From NCBI GenBank assembly GCA_914767715.1, contig OU612067.1, positions 34,632,162-34,696,161 on the forward strand: a DNA stretch of 64,000 bases, read 5' to 3'. The translations under genes and the position numbers were made by a program. The notes beneath the pieces were generated by a model, which searched no databases, was not told the DNA's origin, and was given only the letters and a program-made list of their open reading frames with translations. Positions within the stretch are counted from its first letter, which is position 1. Every line of letters starts with the position of its first letter. The DNA is from Membranipora membranacea. Lineage: Eukaryota; Bryozoa; Gymnolaemata; Cheilostomatida; Membraniporidae. Below, one piece after another: positions 1 to 12,363 of the stretch.

Positions 1-425
1 TTTTGCTTCTTCTTTGCCAGATAGACAGGCTTGGAAACCAAGAGTTTTATCTGCTGATCTACTGTAAGACAGTCCAGTATCACCTTCACACACTCTGTGT
101 TACCTCTGAATGTTGCCTCATGTAGAGGTGTCTGCTCACCTATCAGCAGCAGCTTCAGTCTCTCTTCTTGTGATACTGATGTGAGCAGAGTGCTGATCAT
201 CTCTTTGTGACCACTGAGTGCTGCGTAAGTCAGAGGTGTCCAGACTGTGTAATTTTTCTGTATTATGGGAATCTTCTGTACATCGGTAAGCTTTGTGAGC
301 ACATCTCTGAGCTCTTCTATATCAGGGTACACAGACGGTGTGTCACAATACCGTCTCATCAAACTCTGTAGTAGGCGCAATTCTTCTGTTCCGAGACACT
401 CATTGGAGGTGCTTTCAGAGGCCAT
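1..425 (-). CDS. Ankyrin-repeat protein, N-terminal exon (partial, runs off the left edge)
   Basis: Reading the minus strand from the ATG at 425, about 141 codons stay open to the window edge. After roughly 65 residues without an obvious fold, ankyrin-type repeats appear: one starts TPLTYAALSGHKEMISTLL and a second TPLHEATFRGNTECVKVIL, separated by the usual linker. Ankyrin repeats are protein-protein interaction modules, so the partner cannot be deduced. The start was chosen because it is the first in-frame ATG before the open stretch. The C-terminal part and any further domain lie outside the window. The gene is divergent from the P-like transposase gene to its right. Confidence 0.8.
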   Translation of the reverse strand, partial: MASESTSNECLGTEELRLLQSLMRRYCDTPSVYPDIEELRDVLTKLTDVQKIPIIQKNYTVWTPLTYAALSGHKEMISTLLTSVSQEERLKLLLIGEQTPLHEATFRGNTECVKVILDCLTVDQQIKLLVSKPVYLAKKKQ

Positions 426-1260
426 CGTGTGCTGCCTGTCATAAAAATTATTGAAAGAAGTCGATAATTTTGCCCTTTAGAAATGAAATATAAACAACAG
501 TGTGAGTCCTGCACACCATACAGGGTATCAACTCGAAAAGTATTTGCAAAATTGTGCTCTAGCCTACAGATATCTAAGGAAAACCCTGGATCCACAGAGA
601 ATAGAAGTTGTTTTTTAATGCTATTAATTTAGTTTTATCAAATCTCAAATCAAATTTGGCATGACATTTTATGAAGCAAATAAAAAAAGCAAGGGCTCAG
701 CTAGATAGTCCGAAGACTAGAGCGACGGCTGTCCCGATGGTCATTCATAAAAAGCACCCACATAAGCTGATAAGTCAATCACGAATCATCACAGAGCTCG
801 CTGTCGAGCATACACCCAACTGTGTTATAGCTGCTTTAACTTAAAGAATCAAAATCACGGAATTGACAATGATCTAGATTGACATGACTTATCTTTTGAT
901 AACTTTGATATCAGCGGGGAGCCAATATCACCATAATATCTTTGACGGCCCGATATAGAATCTAGTCTGCTGATGATCCATTAAACTTATCACCAATGAT
1001 TTATGCATTATACTATGAAGTGGATTGCCTCCTAGACATTGGTCACAGAGGTCACTAAGACTGAGGATTTTAACTCCTTGTTAGGACTATGTGCGGTAAG
1101 ATGAAGAGTAAAGAACTTCTCCAGCAGGTTTATTTGAGGGTTTTCAAGGGCAGGGTAGAGGTAGGCAGGCAGGTATGGTTTTCTTGATACCAACTTGCCT
1201 TGGTCAAGGGTTGTTAGTTTACGTACCTCCACCCTGCCTATCTTTATTGCTCACTTTCAT

Positions 1261-1294
1261 CAGGGAGAATGGAAGGGGCCTTCCATTCTCCCTG
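1261..1294. repeat. Short perfect palindrome
   Basis: Two 16-base arms, beginning CAGGGAGAATGG and ending CCATTCTCCCTG, are separated by two bases. This is one of several fold-back sequences in the window. Confidence 0.8.
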
Positions 1295-1501
1295 CTTTCA
1301 TTGATTATTAATGAACCATCCTAAAAATAAGCTTGTTTTATGCTCCAATTTTTCAGGGAATGCAATGAAGGTGGATCTTTTGCTATGATAATTTTATAAA
1401 AAAAATAATACATTACTAGTATGCAAAAATCCCATGCATTGATTGATGATAGATAGGCCTACTTTACTCCTGTCTTGAATACCAAATTAGTTCAGTGAGT
1501 A

Positions 1502-1554
1502 ATTTATGTGGCCTCTGGGACTGACATGATGTCAGTCCCAGAGGCCACATAAAT
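1502..1554. repeat. Perfect fold-back element, 26-bp arms
   Basis: The arms at 1502-1527 and 1529-1554 are exact reverse complements (ATTTATGTGGCCTCTGGG and so on) with a single G between them. A perfect hairpin of this size is typical of a tiny palindromic MITE or a very recent inverted duplication. Confidence 0.9.
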
Positions 1555-1788
1555 GCACTACAAATGCACCAACTTCCGTTTTAGAAAAGTGTCATCAAAT
1601 TCTTATACTCTCGACAGGGCCTAAAAACTGCGCAGATTTTCGAAAACACAAGTTTTTTAAACCCAGATATCTCAGTTTCTATTCCTCCTACAGCCCAAAG
1701 CTTACGCAGTCTTAAGCTTCTACTGTCCCTTTATCTATATATAAGCAGGCAGAATATGGGCCAGCTCAGAATTGACCAATCAGGTGTC

Positions 1789-1812
1789 ACCTGAAAAAAA
1801 TAGCACTGTACA
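1789..1812. repeat. Candidate left inverted repeat of the P-like element
   Basis: The segment starts ACCTGAAAAAAATAGC. It matches the reverse complement of 10329-10351 over 23 of 24 positions; the only difference is a 7-A versus 6-A run. The pair brackets the THAP transposase gene. No target duplication was found, so these could be subterminal repeats. Confidence 0.5.
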
Positions 1813-1958
1813 GCCATTAAAGTAATAATAAGAATAGCTGTGACTGTGGTTTGATGAACCAATCACACAGAAGCAAGTATTTTCTGCTGCACAGCACTCG
1901 GACTAGATAAAGAAAACAGCAGACGGGTGGTTTGGAGATATACCTCAATTAAAAAATT

Positions 1959-4900
1959 ATGTCACAAAAGTTTAAATCACAAAAATCAGGATTCAGTTGC
2001 ATAGCAGCTAATTGCCACAATAGTCAGAGTGAGAGTAGCTGCAGCTTCTTTGCAGTACCTAGAAAAGATAGAGTCAGGTAAATCACATTGCATCTACCTA
2101 GATAGGAGTATCACTTGTTGTTCTCCAAGATATCACCATTCCAATATTGATTTAGTATCATTTGGTTTAGGTAATTTAAGGCATGACTCATAGAGAGAGA
2201 GCTTGCTTACTTGTTTTCTCCAAGCCTGTCTCAACCAAAGTGGTAACTATCTACAGTGCCCTTGTAACCCAGCCGGCACAACTGTATCTAAACTATGTTG
2301 AAAAGATGTTTACCTTAGAGGCTGAACTACGTCTGCCTAATGTGGCAATCTGTCACGCTATTATATGTTGGAATGGTGCATTTTAGTAGATATTGTTACG
2401 ATATATAAACTGCCTCTGCTACACATCTAACTAGAGGCTTGTATATATAGTAACCATGCGTTTTCTAGACAGCAAATTTATACACAATATATCATACCTC
2501 AGTATATATTTCATTTTAATTACAATTTATTATATTTAATATCAATAAGCATTTAGGAGGGTGTTTTACTCATAGTGATTCAGTCCACTGTGGATGTTGA
2601 GTAGTAGGCCCATTAGACCATTGGACTTCCACTAGTATAGGGTAAGTCATTGAGTCTCTCGCAGTGTAACTCTTGAACCTTTCTTCACATAAAATCTGGT
2701 TCAACTTTATTCGCAAAGAACATTAAGTGGTGCTTAATGCAGGTAAATTAGACCCTGGCTATTTATTAACCTATTTCAAAATACAGACATGTATTAATGT
2801 TTCAAAGTTATTGAATAATCGTTCATTTAAATAATTATATTGCACTGTTGTGTTGTCACAAGGGCTTACCAAACGTTAGCAGCTTACCAGGGGAGATAAA
2901 TGTAAGTAATGTATACAAATTCAACAGCTACGCAGTCATAAACGCATCGTTCCCATGCAGTTTAGAGACTAGATTTGATTTTAAGAAATTGGAATACAAC
3001 AGTGCAAAATAGAATTGCACACACATTGGAGCCACACAGAGTGTTAGCAAACAAATCGCAAAGCATTTTTTTCCCATATGATGCCAGAATTCTTGCAAAT
3101 TACTCTCTAGTAAAGTAGCTGTAGTTACTGCGCAGTTACCATATTGGAAAAATCTGTGTTGCTTTGTATGCACCATTTATGCATCTACGTGGTCATAAAC
3201 GCATCATTCCCATGCGGTCTAGAGACTAGATTTGATTTTAAGAAAATGGAATAAGACAGTGCAAAATAGAATTGCACACAATTTGGAGCCACACAGAGTG
3301 TTAGCAAACAAATGGCGAAGCATTTTATCACATATGATGCCAGTATTCTTGCAAATTACTCTCTAGTAAAGTAGCTGTAGTTACTGCGCAGTTACCATAT
3401 TGGAAAAAACTGCGTTGCTTTGTATGCACCATTTATGCATCTACAAGATATTGGATGTTAAACGTGTACCATGCAACACAGAAACAATCTAATTGTGACA
3501 TTGGAAACATGTTGCCGCATACAATGTGCCCGCTGGGAACTATCTACAGTGCCCTTGTCTTTGTATTTCAAAAACACTGGGTTTGATAGGTACAGATAAG
3601 AATGAATGATATTTGGTCATATGTTTCAGGTTACTACAACAATGCACTGACCCTACTTGTTAATACAATAAAAATAAACCAACTAGAGCGGATTCTGATA
3701 AACTCACGACAGGTTATTAGGTTGCAGTGAGAAAATGCTACAAGTTTACAATCCATCAAGTCAGCCTGAGTAATCATTGCTCAATTTTTATAGGCACAGT
3801 GTCCCTGATTATGCACACCTCTTTTTATTAATTTATTACAGGGGATTAAATTGGTTAAAAGCTGTCGGGAGGTATGATCTAGTAAACAAGTACACAAATG
3901 GAACGTTCAAGAGAAGGCATGTATGCGCTCAACATTTTGAGGCTAGAGACTTTACCCGCCGCAAGCCGTAAGTATTCTCACTTCAACTTTTCCCAAAAAA
4001 ATATTAGGATTATCAACCTATTTCTTACAAAGGGCTCAATTATGAATTGAAGCACAGAGGTAGGCTTCGCATCATTTAACTTAACTTATTTTAACTTCAA
4101 ATTGAGCTTGTCTTCATAACCACAAATTATAATTGTGTTCAAAGCAATGGAAAAAAAACTGTGTTTCAATTTCACTCAAACCAATATGATGTCTCTTTTG
4201 CAGGCTGCACAACAGGAATATCCTGAATAAGCAGGCAGTACCCAGGCTCTACCGCAGAGGGAACTCACTTGCTTGTCTGATAGGGCAAAAATCTTTGCCT
4301 CAAGATCATGGTAATTGTCCTTGATTTTACTACCGGGAGAAAATACAGCTATTATTCCATGTTCTAAGCCCTATATAAGAGCTGGCAAATGAATTGTTAC
4401 CATCACGACAACTATCCCGACAATCCGAGTGAAAAGAAAGGCTTCAAACAATCATTTCTCAACTATCGTCTCTTATTGATAGCTGAGTGATCCGGATAAT
4501 AATATATGAAAACTATTAACTATCAACGGCTGCTAAAATGCTGGGGTGCTCATAAACCACATTAACTGAACTAACTGTATCGATTCCCATCAATAATCCC
4601 TAGTCTTCATAGTTGATTACGGAACATCAGAATTAGTTGACCTAACTAAAACTAGACTAGACAGTAATCTGTGAGGAACAATATTATGGAAGTGAGACTT
4701 GATCATGTCTTATATTTTTTGGTAACTACTACAAGGCAGGACCTAACAAGCCATCTGTATATAGAATAAATATTTGTTGTTTCATTAGAAACTATAACAT
4801 AATATAGTAATAAATCTTATGTATCGGTGGTTCCAAGCTTATAAACTGATTACGGTGCATCGAGATTGAATTGATAAGTCTACACTGACAAATAATACAA

Positions 4901-7900
4901 AAGGAACACATATTTCTATTGATAATGCTTCCGCTTATCAACTTGACCGCAGTCAGGTTAATTATGAAAAAGTGCACTTGGATTTTTTTGGTCATGCCAT
5001 GAGTTGTGGTTTTATGAGCAAAGAGAAGGTAACTCATTGAATGCAGGAAGTCCTTCAAGATGAAAGGATGGTCTTAATAATCACTTTTGAGAGCTCATTT
5101 AGATGCCCACTCACTTTTCTATACGCCCCCCCCCCGCCACTTGTATTACCACCTTAATTTTTTACGAAAAATCAATAAAGTTATAGTATAACAACTGTTT
5201 AATTTTTTCAAGTTGTTATATAACTTGTCAACGATTTAGTCATATTAAATTGTCATTCTAGATCAAGTTGGATAGCATGATTTGCTAATGCAGTTGGATG
5301 GGACATTTTGTGGCAGGAGAGTACTGTTGTTATTGAGTCAAACAACACTCATGAGTGCTGGACAAAATTCCAATATAGTTAAGGAGTCACCTTTTCCCTT
5401 TCCAGGAATATACAACTCCCCAATGTCCAGAGTCGCATTTCATTTCCATTGGAGGGTGGGGGGTATACCCACCTGATTTCCCATCCGCCCTGTTTCAACC
5501 AAGGAGTCGTCCTTTCCTTTTCTCAGAGTACACAACTCCCTAGCAAAAGAGGAGCAGCATTCACATGTGATCAAGGAGTTGTCCATTCCCTCTTTAGTAG
5601 CATACAACTCCCTGACGATTATGATAATTATGTCTCTCATTGTAGATTACTGTTTACCAGAAAATAAACACACATTAAAGCCGACTGATGATAATGAGCA
5701 ACAAGCTGAGGATGGAGGCGAGACGGAGGAACAGGATGAAAAAGAAAACACTAACTGTAAGCAACTTCTTTTGTTGCATGATAAGGATCTCACTTGATTG
5801 ATTATTGATGATAAATACTATATTTTTATTAGATATAATACATTGGTCATTATTCCATGGAGTATCAGCTTAGAATTTTCAATGCAAATGCTCACATTAA
5901 AAAGGAACAGAAAGCTGTTACTTTATGATTTCATTTTAGCTTACTGCATCGCTAAACCACTGGAATCAGTTAAGGCTGAGCCACGAGTAACCCCCACAGC
6001 AGAGACGCTGCAGTACCCAGAGCCGCTGACCACACCTGGACCGTCCACCATCCAAACCTCCAATGATAATATTCTCCAGGAGAACATGAAGCTGAAAAAA
6101 GAAAATAAAAGTAAGTGACATATAAATTAAATGTACGTTTAAAATAAAGGCAACAAAATGGATAATTCAAGCTAACTCGATTAAATCCATTTTCAATCTA
6201 TGCAGAGTTGCAGACAATAACTCATCCCCACAAGCTTATTCTCACTATTCCTGCAAGGCACTGCAATAATCAGCTCAATGCATTTATTAGGCTAGTTGGT
6301 GACAGATTTTCCTGGTATGTCAAAGCCTAGGAAATTAAAAATTATTTATCATTCATTACATCTTGTGCTGTTACCACACTTATAAAATGATATCCACAAC
6401 ATTTATATATCACCAGACCAGGTTCAGGTTTCTTCATTATTTGATTACAGAACTGAGTGACCGTGTGAGGTATGTTCGAGCGCAGCTGGATAAACTAAAA
6501 GGAAGAAAACCTAGCACAGAAAAAGCTCTGGATGATCTCAAACAGTTTCTCTCTAAGGAGGCTCACCAAATATTGGTTGCCCAAGTGAACACGCATGGCA
6601 AGGTAAAACATGCTTATAGATGGAGTGCCGATCTAAAAAACCTCGCACTGACAATAAGGACATCTAGCAACAAGTGTTACCTTAAGCTAAGAAAGATTTT
6701 CAGACTACCTAGTGTCAAGACACTGCAACAAGTGCTTGACAAAATAGACATAAATGAAGGCTTTCACAGATCCATACTAGAAGCACTCACTATAAAGGCA
6801 GCTAAATGTAAAAGTAGAGAAGACCTTGAGGTTTCCATAAGCTTCGATGAAATGAACCTGACAGCTCAACTGGAGTACGACGTCATAGCTGATAAGATCG
6901 TTGGCCTTGACAAAACAAAAACAACTAAACTTCCAGTTGTAAATAGTGTAGGTGTGTTTATGATCCGCGGTCTCAAGGCGAACTTTAAACAGCCGATTGG
7001 CTACTTCTTCAGTAGTGGGCCAATACCAGCAGTACGCCTAGCAGAGCTTACTAAAGAAGCCATACTCAGAGTGAACAAAACTGGATACAGATGCAAAGCT
7101 TTCATATCTGACCAAGGTCCTAACAACAGTAAAGCCATGCGCATGCTCAACAACCTTGAACCAACCTTAGAGAACTCTGATGGTACTAAGACGTATATGT
7201 TTTGTGATCCACCACACCTACTAAAGAACACTCGTAATAATCTCAAAGCAAATGGGTTTTTGAACGGCGAAGGAGAGAAGATCTCATGGACCACGATTGA
7301 GAGACTTCACCAACTAAACCAGGAACAGGAGATAAACTATTGTCCGAAACTTAAAGATACGCATATTAACATAGAGGCCTTCAAAGAGATGAGCGTCAAA
7401 AGAGCAGCTCAAGTTCTATCACACACAGTAGCAAGTGCCATCAAGACTATGATCAGTAATGGACAACTCCCTGCAAGAGCTCAAGCTACTGCTGAGTTTA
7501 TTGAAATATTTGACAGCTTGTTCGATATATTAAACTCATCATTCTTATTCAGCGCTAAAAAACTGCACAGACCAATCAGTTTATCCTCAAACGAGCATCT
7601 CGCTTTTCTCAAAAAAGCTGACAAATATATTGCAGAACTAGTTCCCCAGGGTCGAAAATCCCAACTTCCATTTCTAGACGGTTGGAGACGAAACATAGCC
7701 AGTATACAGCTTCTACTCAATGACACTAACCTCAAGTATATACGGACACGGCGAATATGTCAAGATATGATAGAGAATTTGTTTGGACAGATCCGAGCTA
7801 AAGGGGGCAATCGAGACACACTCACTGTGCAACAGTTTCGGTACATATACAGATCTGTCTGTGTTGACAAGCTCCAGGAAACAATCAGAGATTCGAATTG

Positions 7901-8627
7901 TGAGGTTGATAAGGCTGTAATGGCACTCACAATCAATGAGATCGTAGACAGATGCAGCAATGAACAACAAATTAACAATGCTATAGATCCTCTGAGTCTG
8001 CTAGCAGACGTATGCTCTCGGGCTACAACCTCTTCCACAACGACCTCCTCGGACCATGTGGCCCACAGCTATGTAAAGTCTCAACAATCAAGCAGCCTTA
8101 GTGAGTCCGAGCTTCAGTGCTTGTATTACCTGATCGGAAGGGCAGTAAGCAAAGGGTTATCGGCAGTCAAGTGTTCTGCATGCTGTGAGGTGGTGCGGAC
8201 ATCATCTGCAGAGTTGACATCAAGCTGTGCAAGTCACGTCAAATTCTGCCAAAACAAACAGTATGAGGGCTTAAAAAATGGGCTGACTTGTCCTAGGATT
8301 CATGTATTTGAAGGGGCGCATAACATGGAGCTTAGATTCAGAGAGGTACGTGGCATCCTAATCTACGGCAATGATGTGGTAAAAGAGACATCCAAGCAGC
8401 TAATTAGATCTTTTATAAAAGGAGGATGTGAAAATTCATATGGATGCCCACTGCATTACAAACAATTGATCGGGGTAATTGTGAGGTGGTACGCAAAGGT
8501 CAGGTGTATGAAATACATGAGTAAAATCAACAAGGATATCAAAACAGCTCAGAAGAAGAAACGTCAGAACAAAAAATACAATAAATTAGTAAACTCAAAA
8601 CTGCCAATATTAAGGAGCGAGCAATAA
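1959..8627 (+). CDS. THAP-domain P-element-type transposase (THAP9-like), six exons
   Basis: The inferred exons are 1959-2077, 3842-3967, 4204-4310, 5661-5756, 5940-6110 and 6451-8627. All have GT-AG borders and matching phases, giving about 931 codons (human THAP9 is about 900). Exons 1-3 build a C2CH THAP zinc finger: C14, C19, W44, C68 and H71 (VCAQHF), closing with AVP at 93-95. Exons 4-5 are acidic and end in a lysine-rich, coiled-coil-like stretch. Exon 6 is the RNase H-like transposase, with SFDEM (D339), SDQGPNN (D427), CDPPHLLKN and ENLF (E648), matching the P/THAP9 catalytic pattern. In that family THAP binds DNA and the core performs GTP-dependent cut-and-paste. No stop or frameshift was seen. 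The small exon proposals are the least certain; an extra exon near 6205 is possible. Confidence 0.85.
2928..3440. repeat. Tandem duplication of about 257 bp in intron 1
   Basis: Positions 2928-3184 and 3185-3440 are two adjacent copies that differ at scattered bases (roughly 93% identical by eye). They lie in the 1.76-kb first intron of the THAP transposase gene. The remainder of that intron shows no feature. Confidence 0.85.
5381..5613. repeat. Three related short hairpin motifs in intron 3
   Basis: Copies at about 5381-5421, 5501-5541 and 5573-5613 each run from AAGGAGT(T/C) through a pyrimidine stretch to TACAACTCCC. The start and end are partly complementary (GGAGTTGT with ACAACTCC). They look like decayed fold-back repeats. 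The rest of this intron (4311-5660) shows only a C-rich run near 5125. Confidence 0.6.
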
Positions 8628-8857
8628 ATCCTCAGTACTATGTGCAACGGATATTACCCATAACCATGCAATAGCCGCACGATATTAAACTTTGAATTGC
8701 ATATTGATAAATCTGAATGAAATGTTTTTTTTATGTTTTGTTTCTCTGTTACTTCTGTTCAAATGACCTATGGTCGTTAGTGGATTTTTATACCCTGATG
8801 TTATATTTTATAAATTGAGAATGTTTCTGTTATTAGCTACCAAATCAGCTTGGATTC

Positions 8858-8863
8858 AATAAA
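8858..8863 (+). terminator. Possible poly(A) signal of the THAP transposase gene
   Basis: AATAAA lies 230 bases after the stop codon, on the coding strand, and is followed by T/G-rich sequence. This is the first canonical signal noticed downstream of the gene. Confidence 0.5.
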
Positions 8864-10328
8864 CTTTGGTGCTTGCTGTTAACAAACTAACATAATTCAT
8901 GATTATAAACTATGAAACGGAACATACCACCTGAAATGAAGGCTTGTGTTTTCTCAGCCACAAATAGTCACTTTCTGAGCTTGCAGTTCTATAGTAGAAA
9001 CCACTTTGGGAGGCTGAAAAAATATAAGCATGGTAACTTAATTGTTGCATGATTCGTGATCTTGTTCCAAATTTGAGCACTGACAACTACAGAGAGGCTA
9101 CAGCTATGGTAAGCGAACGATACAACAGATGCACATCCATGATAATCTATTCATAACAGTGCATGCGAACAGCAACAGCTTTGCTGTTAACATGCACTTT
9201 CATGAATGCTGTATCATTGTCAAGCAAAAATGGCAATGATACGAATATTACAAATCAAATGAATTCCATGATTGGCCGATGTGTCAATACCAACAATCAG
9301 ATAGACATATGGATCAAAGCCTCATTATAGAACTGTGGCTTCCCAGAAGTCATTCATCATCGACACAAGCTTACCACCAGGTATGACGTCTGTGGTGATA
9401 GTGGACGCCTTTAAATCAGGAGCGCTGGCATCCTAACACTTTTGTGCTCTTCTCTCCTTTCTTTTTAAGCACCAAGCAGCCTCGAACACAGAAAAATTAC
9501 TGCTCATACTTCTTCCACTCACAGATCTAAGCTACGTAAGAAATTTCAAATACGTTATGGAGCATGCAGATTATCAGGATCACCAATTCTCTATATATTT
9601 CTATTGCATATAGACAGTAGTATCTCAAAGCCAATGTGATGGCTCTAAAAAATTAGACCAAACACATTGATTAAGTTAAGTAATTCACCAACTGAGATAT
9701 TCCCAACAATTATCCTATAACCCATATATCTAGGCCCTGAGTTTTTAATCGGAAGATAGAAAGAAGGTAGTTAGTAACATCGAATAAATGCATGTTTGTC
9801 CATACTTTTACTCCTTGCTTTTACCATGCTTTTACTCTGCACGGTCAGAAAAATACGTTTATAGGCCTTCCAACCACAGGACATCTGTATCTGGTGCAAC
9901 TCCAGTGGTTGAACACCCCAGTGGTCAAGGCCTCAACAACTGGACTTGATTCAACTGTACTACAGAAAGTTGTGCTTACAACATAGAGACAGGTCGTGAT
10001 GGACCGGACTTGGAGTTACAGTCATATATATATAGTCCAATGAACTCCCTCTTCATTGCATAGTCCCTCTTAATCTAACTCCTTGATCCCAGAGTTACTT
10101 TTCTCCTTTCTTGAACCAACTGCCTAGTGATATCACTACTATGGTATTAGCAGGTACTTCTTGCCTGAACAACTTTGTCATATGAAACCAATACCATTGT
10201 ACTCACATCAACTCATCCAGCTCCTTGCTCACATTGCTGTAGTAAGAATCAGATTTACTGTATAGTTAGATTTCTATGGATAACATACACCAGATTTGCT
10301 AAGCGAGTCATATTTTGCCATTAGTTAG
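8864..10328. other. Non-coding 3' flank within the P-like element
   Basis: No coding exon is recognised. The only structured part noticed is a decayed copy of a fold-back repeat at 9862-9955. Confidence 0.5.
9862..9955. repeat. Decayed copy of the fold-back repeat found at 60236-60351
   Basis: GGTGCAACTCCAGTGGTTGA and CCCCAGTGGTCAAGGCCT follow in the same order and spacing as in the left arm of the 60.2-kb palindrome. The right arm here is shortened and mutated. Confidence 0.6.
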
Positions 10329-10351
10329 TGTACAGTGCTATTTTTTCAGGT
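10329..10351. repeat. Candidate right inverted repeat of the P-like element
   Basis: The reverse complement begins ACCTGAAAAAATAGCACTGT and pairs with 1789-1812. See that entry for the caveat about missing target duplications. Confidence 0.5.
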
Positions 10352-10438
10352 CATAATATAGTACACGCCCAGACCACGCCCAAGTTTCGAAGCTCTATTG
10401 ATATATTAGCTCTGCTACAGCCCACACTGATCACGTGA

Positions 10439-10463
10439 TATACTATACTATACTATACTATAC
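10439..10463. repeat. (TATAC)5 microsatellite
   Basis: Five perfect TATAC units follow a TCACGTGA palindrome. Confidence 0.9.
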
Positions 10464-10827
10464 ACATACTAATAGTGTAATCTCGAAATCAGTGTGCCTA
10501 CAGCCTTGAAATTTTTTCAGGATATAGATCTGAAGCATGCGCACCCAGCGCAATTGTTAGAAAACCATGGAAAACCCTAGAAAACTAAAGTAGGCAAGAC
10601 TGAAATTTAGTGTCAAACTGCTGCCTGAATTTTCACAGAAAAACTCCATTTTCACTCCCAACATACAATTATCTGATAAGATTGAAGGTTTCTGATTCTG
10701 ATGGTGTGTACTTTGTTTGGTTTAGCTCTGAAGAAGTGCTTGTACTCTCTGTTTTAAAATCTCATGTTTCAGTTGCTAGTTAGAATACTCAAGATGAAAC
10801 AACATGGCCACTGTATTGATATGGCCT

Positions 10828-10866
10828 CTGTGATTGGTCTAACTTTCAAAATTAGACCAATCACAG
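10828..10866. repeat. Short fold-back, 15-bp arms
   Basis: CTGTGATTGGTCTAA and its exact reverse complement are separated by nine bases. Confidence 0.8.
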
Positions 10867-12360
10867 TAGGTCATACTAAACTCTGCTAAATATCACAACA
10901 GAACATGGTCTAAGTGGGGTGAGTCTGTAGGCCCGCGAAGTTTTGGGATGTGACCAGTTTTAAAAAAAAGTGGACTCATTGATATATTCAAACTCCATTT
11001 TGAATTTTGCAAGAAAGTATATAATTCAAGTCTATCTATCCCTTTAATGACATGGAAATCTTGGTTAATCTGCTCATAGCAGCCAAGCAAGATATACTCT
11101 GGCATCAGTGATATAAAGGTCAAGAATGATGTGCATATATGGAGCTATGGTACTGTATAAATTAAGATATATCTTTCTCACTTCTCTTCTGTGATTCTAT
11201 ATTATTATCATTATTTGTCAATGAATGATGATGATTGTATGATGTAGGCTAGTGACAGTGTTGATGGATGGATAGACAACCATAGAAATGAGTGCCTGGA
11301 GTGACCCAAGGACTGGATGATGGGGTTCTGCTACTGGCTCCATGACCTGATTTCTTCTATTAAACATCACATTAGTTGGACTGTTCAAGCAATCAGCAAG
11401 GAGTTAAGAGGACTCTCTCAGGACCTCTATTCTAACTCATAGTAAGATATCTGGAGTTACAACCAAGGAGTTTTTTACTCCTTGTTACAACCATGTATAC
11501 TTTGCCAAATATTCAAATTTATCTAGTCAGGTTTGGATAATTCAGTCAGTTAATTCAAGGTCTATTCCAAAACCTGGGCTTCTGTGGTTAAGTTTAACTT
11601 GCCCTCCAAGATCCAGGGTTGGATTGGACAAACATTGACCAGATCTACTCCATTGAGTAGATCTGCTCAATATGCATAATTATAAACTAGTAGATGACTA
11701 TCTTAAGCCTTATTCTTTTTTCCACCATTGGTTTTGACAAGATGCCCTATATGCAATATTATAGTATTATACTGACCCTTTTCTTCATTAAATGACAATT
11801 GATTGAACATACGAATCTCAACATTGTATAGCCCCTCATGGAGTCCAATGTGCTTTAGTTTGCTTTATAAAGCTGGCAACATGATCTGTAACAACCGTGG
11901 CAATGTTGCAGATAATCATTATTCACTTCTGTTATCTCTAGAAAGGGACAAAGAAAAAAGGATAGCATTGAGCAATGTACATTCACAAATTACAGTGTGG
12001 AAGAAGAGTGAAACTACTGAAGAGTAACTGTGGTTATTGATTCCTGAATGTTCTAGGTTACTATGCAGGGAAAATTAGGCCGTATATCCCTGTTTGGTGT
12101 CATAGCAGATGATTTGATTGTATCGGTAAGTTTTCAAAACGATCTGTATATTTTTCCTCAATCTATATTCCACAGAAGATCCTACATTAGACTACATCCC
12201 TGATCCTTGAGTGTATTTTGGAATAAACATAAACTGAATCCAATGTCAGCGGAGCTGACCGTAGGCGAGAACCAAGGAAAGGATGATGAAGTTGGCCAGA
12301 CGCAATGCTTTCTGGGTAAAATGTCAGCTCAGTCATATTTAATTTCTATAACTTGTCACC
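10867..12360. other. Non-coding interval
   Basis: The ORFs here are short and have no recognisable similarity or plausible splice context. No repeat structure was noticed. Confidence 0.45.
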
Positions 12361-12363
12361 TGT

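Larger units (their letters stand above)
426..1788. other. Non-coding interval left of the THAP transposase gene
   Basis: No convincing coding sequence is seen on either strand. The interval holds two palindromic repeats, at 1261-1294 and 1502-1554, listed separately. It presumably includes the promoter of the leftward ankyrin gene, but no recognisable element was found. Confidence 0.5.
1789..10351 (+). mobile_element. P-element-like DNA transposon with THAP transposase (boundaries tentative)
   Basis: An apparently complete THAP-type P transposase gene lies between inverted repeats of 23-24 bp. P elements usually make 8-bp target duplications; none is evident at these exact borders, so the true ends may be slightly different. 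The element would be about 8.6 kb. Confidence 0.5.

Noticed and set aside
6205-6315. An extra exon in the THAP transposase gene (AGTTGCAGACAATAACTC...)
   Set aside because: It has a good acceptor but no clear donor, and the frame meets a stop. Joining 6110 directly to 6451 keeps the phase.
7001-8038. Minus-strand ORFs within the THAP transposase exon
   Set aside because: They are shadows of a long exon with clear catalytic motifs on plus.
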